DNA of 64,000 nt. It comes from Phorcus lineatus. Taxonomy: Eukaryota > Mollusca > Gastropoda > Trochida > Trochidae. A model generated the notes under the pieces. That model was not told the DNA's origin, made no database searches, and saw nothing but the letters and a program-made list of their open reading frames with translations. A program made the position numbers and the translations under genes. Where the stretch lies: contig OV121084.1 in assembly GCA_921293015.1 (NCBI GenBank), forward strand, positions 47,837,864-47,901,863, given 5' to 3'. Positions within the stretch are counted from its first letter, which is position 1, and each line of letters opens with the position of its first letter. Below are positions 62,101 to 64,000 of this stretch, in pieces.

Positions 62101-64000
62101 AAGGTTTACCACTCGTGCATCTTGAGGAACTTGGTGAATATTGTCACATTTCTTTGTGATAAAGAATATTTTGTAATCTATATTTGATAAGTTAAATGGT
62201 ATTCGATTGATATTATATAAATGTCAAAGAATTTGTACAGTTTAAAATTAAGTAAGTTCTATTACTGGTTTGTACATAGTTGTGCTATGGAAGTGTGTTT
62301 CCATTACTGCTGTTTAGCAGGTAGTTTTCCTTCCTCTGATGTTATATGAAATAAGGAAACCTGGCAATAGTCTTCTGGTGCAAGGAAAGTTCGGACAATA
62401 GGAAAGAAGATGACAGTACAAATTGACAAGTGGACAAGTGACTGGAACCAATAGAGGATCAGCCCCAGGTCAGAGGTGACCACGTTATTGTCATCTTTGT
62501 TAAAATTTGTGAATTTGCATGTTACAATATAGATACATGATTAAATGTCATTGATAAAACAAATTATTCAAATCGTGTGAGTGGGATATTGGGAGGGGAG
62601 GTATCATAATCATCCTTCTAGATCTTCTAGATGAAAAAGGCAGCTGTTAGGATGAAGGTCAAGGAGAAGTCCAAGGGAATGAAGGAACCAATGTGTTTGC
62701 CGGTAACATTCACTGTTTGTTGAATTTGTCAAATAAGTGTAATCTTTGTTCAATGTCACTTGTTGGAAAGTTTGTGTCAAGTAAAGTAATATATTATCTA
62801 AATGGCATAACAGTTGATAAAAGCATTTGTGGGAGGGGTGGGGATGACTGATATCCGGGCAGCGTTTTAATTAAAGGGTTAACAAAACCAGGAGCTTCAA
62901 GATCCAAACCAAGGCAGAGAGTCTTCCGAGATAGGAGCCAGAACATAAAAGGTTTACCACTCGTGCATCTTGAGGAACTTGGTGAATATTGTCACATTTC
63001 TTTGTGATAAAGAATATTTTGTAATCTATATTTGATAAGTTAAATGGTATTCGATTGATATTATATAAATGTCAAAGAATTTGTACAGTTTAAAATTAAG
63101 TAAGTTCTATTACTGGTTTGTACATAGTTGTGCTATGGAAGTGTGTTTCCATTACTGCTGTTTAGCAGGTACTTTGCCTTCCTCTGATGTTATATGAAAT
63201 AAGGAAACCTGGCAATAGTCTTCTGGTGCAAGGAAAGTTCGGACAATAGGAAAGAAGATGACAGTACAAATTGACAAGTGGACAAGTGACTGGAACCAAT
63301 AGAGGATCAGCCCCAGGTCAGAGGTGACCACGTTATTGTCATCTTTGTTAAAATTTGTGAATTTGCATGTTACAATATAGATACATGATTAAATGTCATT
63401 GATAAAACAAATTATTCAAATCGTGTGAGTGGGATATTGGGAGGGGAGGTATCATAATCATCCTTCTAGATCTTCTAGATGAAAAAGGCAGCTGTTAGGA
63501 TGAAGGTCAAGGAGAAGTCCAAGGGAATGAAGGAACCAATGTGTTTGCCGGTAACATTCACTGTTTGCTGAATTTGTCAAATAAGCGTAATCTTTGTTCA
63601 ATGTCACTTGTTGGAAAGTTTGTGTCAAGTAAAGTAATATATTATCTAAATGGCATAACAGTTGATAAAAGCATTTGTGGGAGGGGTGGGGATGACTGAT
63701 ATCCGGGCAGCGTTTTAATTAAAGGGTTAACAAAACCAGGAGCTTCAAGATCCAAACCAAGGCAGAGAGTCTTCCGAGATAGGAGCCAGAACATAAAAGG
63801 TTTACCACTCGTGCATCTTGAGGAACTTGGTGAATATTGTCACATTTCTTTGTGATAAAGAATATTTTGTAATCTATATTTGATAAGTTAAATGGTATTC
63901 GATTGATATTATATAAATGTCAAAGAATTTGTACAGTTTAAAATTAAGTAAGTTCTATTACTGGTTTGTACATAGTTGTGCTATGGAAGTGTGTTTCCAT
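56121..64000. repeat. 848-bp satellite array with five-monomer higher-order structure
   Basis: The anchor 'ttctattactggtttgtaca' occurs at 56321, 57169, 58017, 58865, 59713, 60561, 61409, 62257, 63105 and 63953, exactly 848 bp apart each time. Nine complete intervals are present and the array runs off the right edge. Rare variants recur exactly 4240 bp (five monomers) apart: 'caattgagga' at 57361 and 61601, a G8 run at 57741 and 61981, 'gtagttttcc' at 58081 and 62321, 'aaccaatgca' at 56971 and 61211, and 'gtactttgcc' at 58929 and 63169. The higher-order copy therefore begins near 56750-56970. Monomers have no open frame of 60 codons. Confidence 0.97.

Noticed and set aside
1..64000. CRISPR array, operon or prokaryotic system
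   Set aside because: Intron-containing conserved animal genes, AATAAA signals and eukaryotic repeats show this is an animal nuclear genome; the tandem arrays have no spacer structure.

Overview
The window looks like invertebrate animal nuclear DNA, most likely from a mollusc and plausibly a gastropod. It is AT-rich, with short GT-AG exons in long introns packed with SINE-like, Penelope-like and DNA-transposon remnants and several tandem arrays. The assignment to animals is firm because four conserved animal genes are present. The assignment to a gastropod is an inference from the repeats, for example a scattered element with the tail 'gcggcgttaaacaacaactc'.

Layout: (1) 1-9997 (+) holds the 3' exons of a ribosome-binding protein 1 (RRBP1/p180, kinectin-family) gene, ending in the conserved tail GTSV and followed by a 3' UTR of about 3 kb. 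(2) 13682-17546 (-) is a complete five-exon POLR2I/RPB9 gene, an RNA polymerase II subunit with two zinc ribbons, convergent with RRBP1. (3) 18007-23068 (+) is a complete nine-exon NUFIP1 gene, a box C/D snoRNP assembly factor. It is divergent from POLR2I across a 460-bp shared promoter interval. (4) 23069-28249 is intergenic, with a Penelope-like retroelement end, a 457-bp MITE, twin CRE sites and a long hairpin. (5) 28250-44832 (+) is a complete twelve-exon SCCPDH gene. Its introns carry a SINE-like repeat, a C-rich minisatellite, a 2.4-kb piggyBac-like non-autonomous element bounded by TTAA, a tRNA-derived Deu-like SINE, and a 1.77-kb DNA transposon with a 9-bp target duplication. (6) 44833-52090 is mostly repeat-rich intergenic DNA with a second MITE copy and a 43-bp minisatellite. 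(7) 52455-52904 (+) is an intronless 149-residue gene of unknown function with a TATA box, two perfect C/EBP palindromes and a perfect heat-shock element. (8) 53344-53640 (-) is a broken coding-like stretch. (9) From about 55400 to the right edge the window is satellite: decayed monomers, then nine complete 848-bp monomers organised as a five-monomer (4240-bp) higher-order repeat that runs off the window.

The genes are ordinary housekeeping genes (ER membrane/ribosome docking, Pol II transcription, snoRNP assembly, lipid-droplet/membrane oxidoreductase) and do not form a single pathway. The most unusual features are the higher-order satellite, the two large non-autonomous elements inside SCCPDH, and the uncharacterised stress-promoter gene next to the satellite. 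No gene prediction or database search was run: exons were delimited by eye from reading-frame continuity, GT-AG sites and recalled family sequences.
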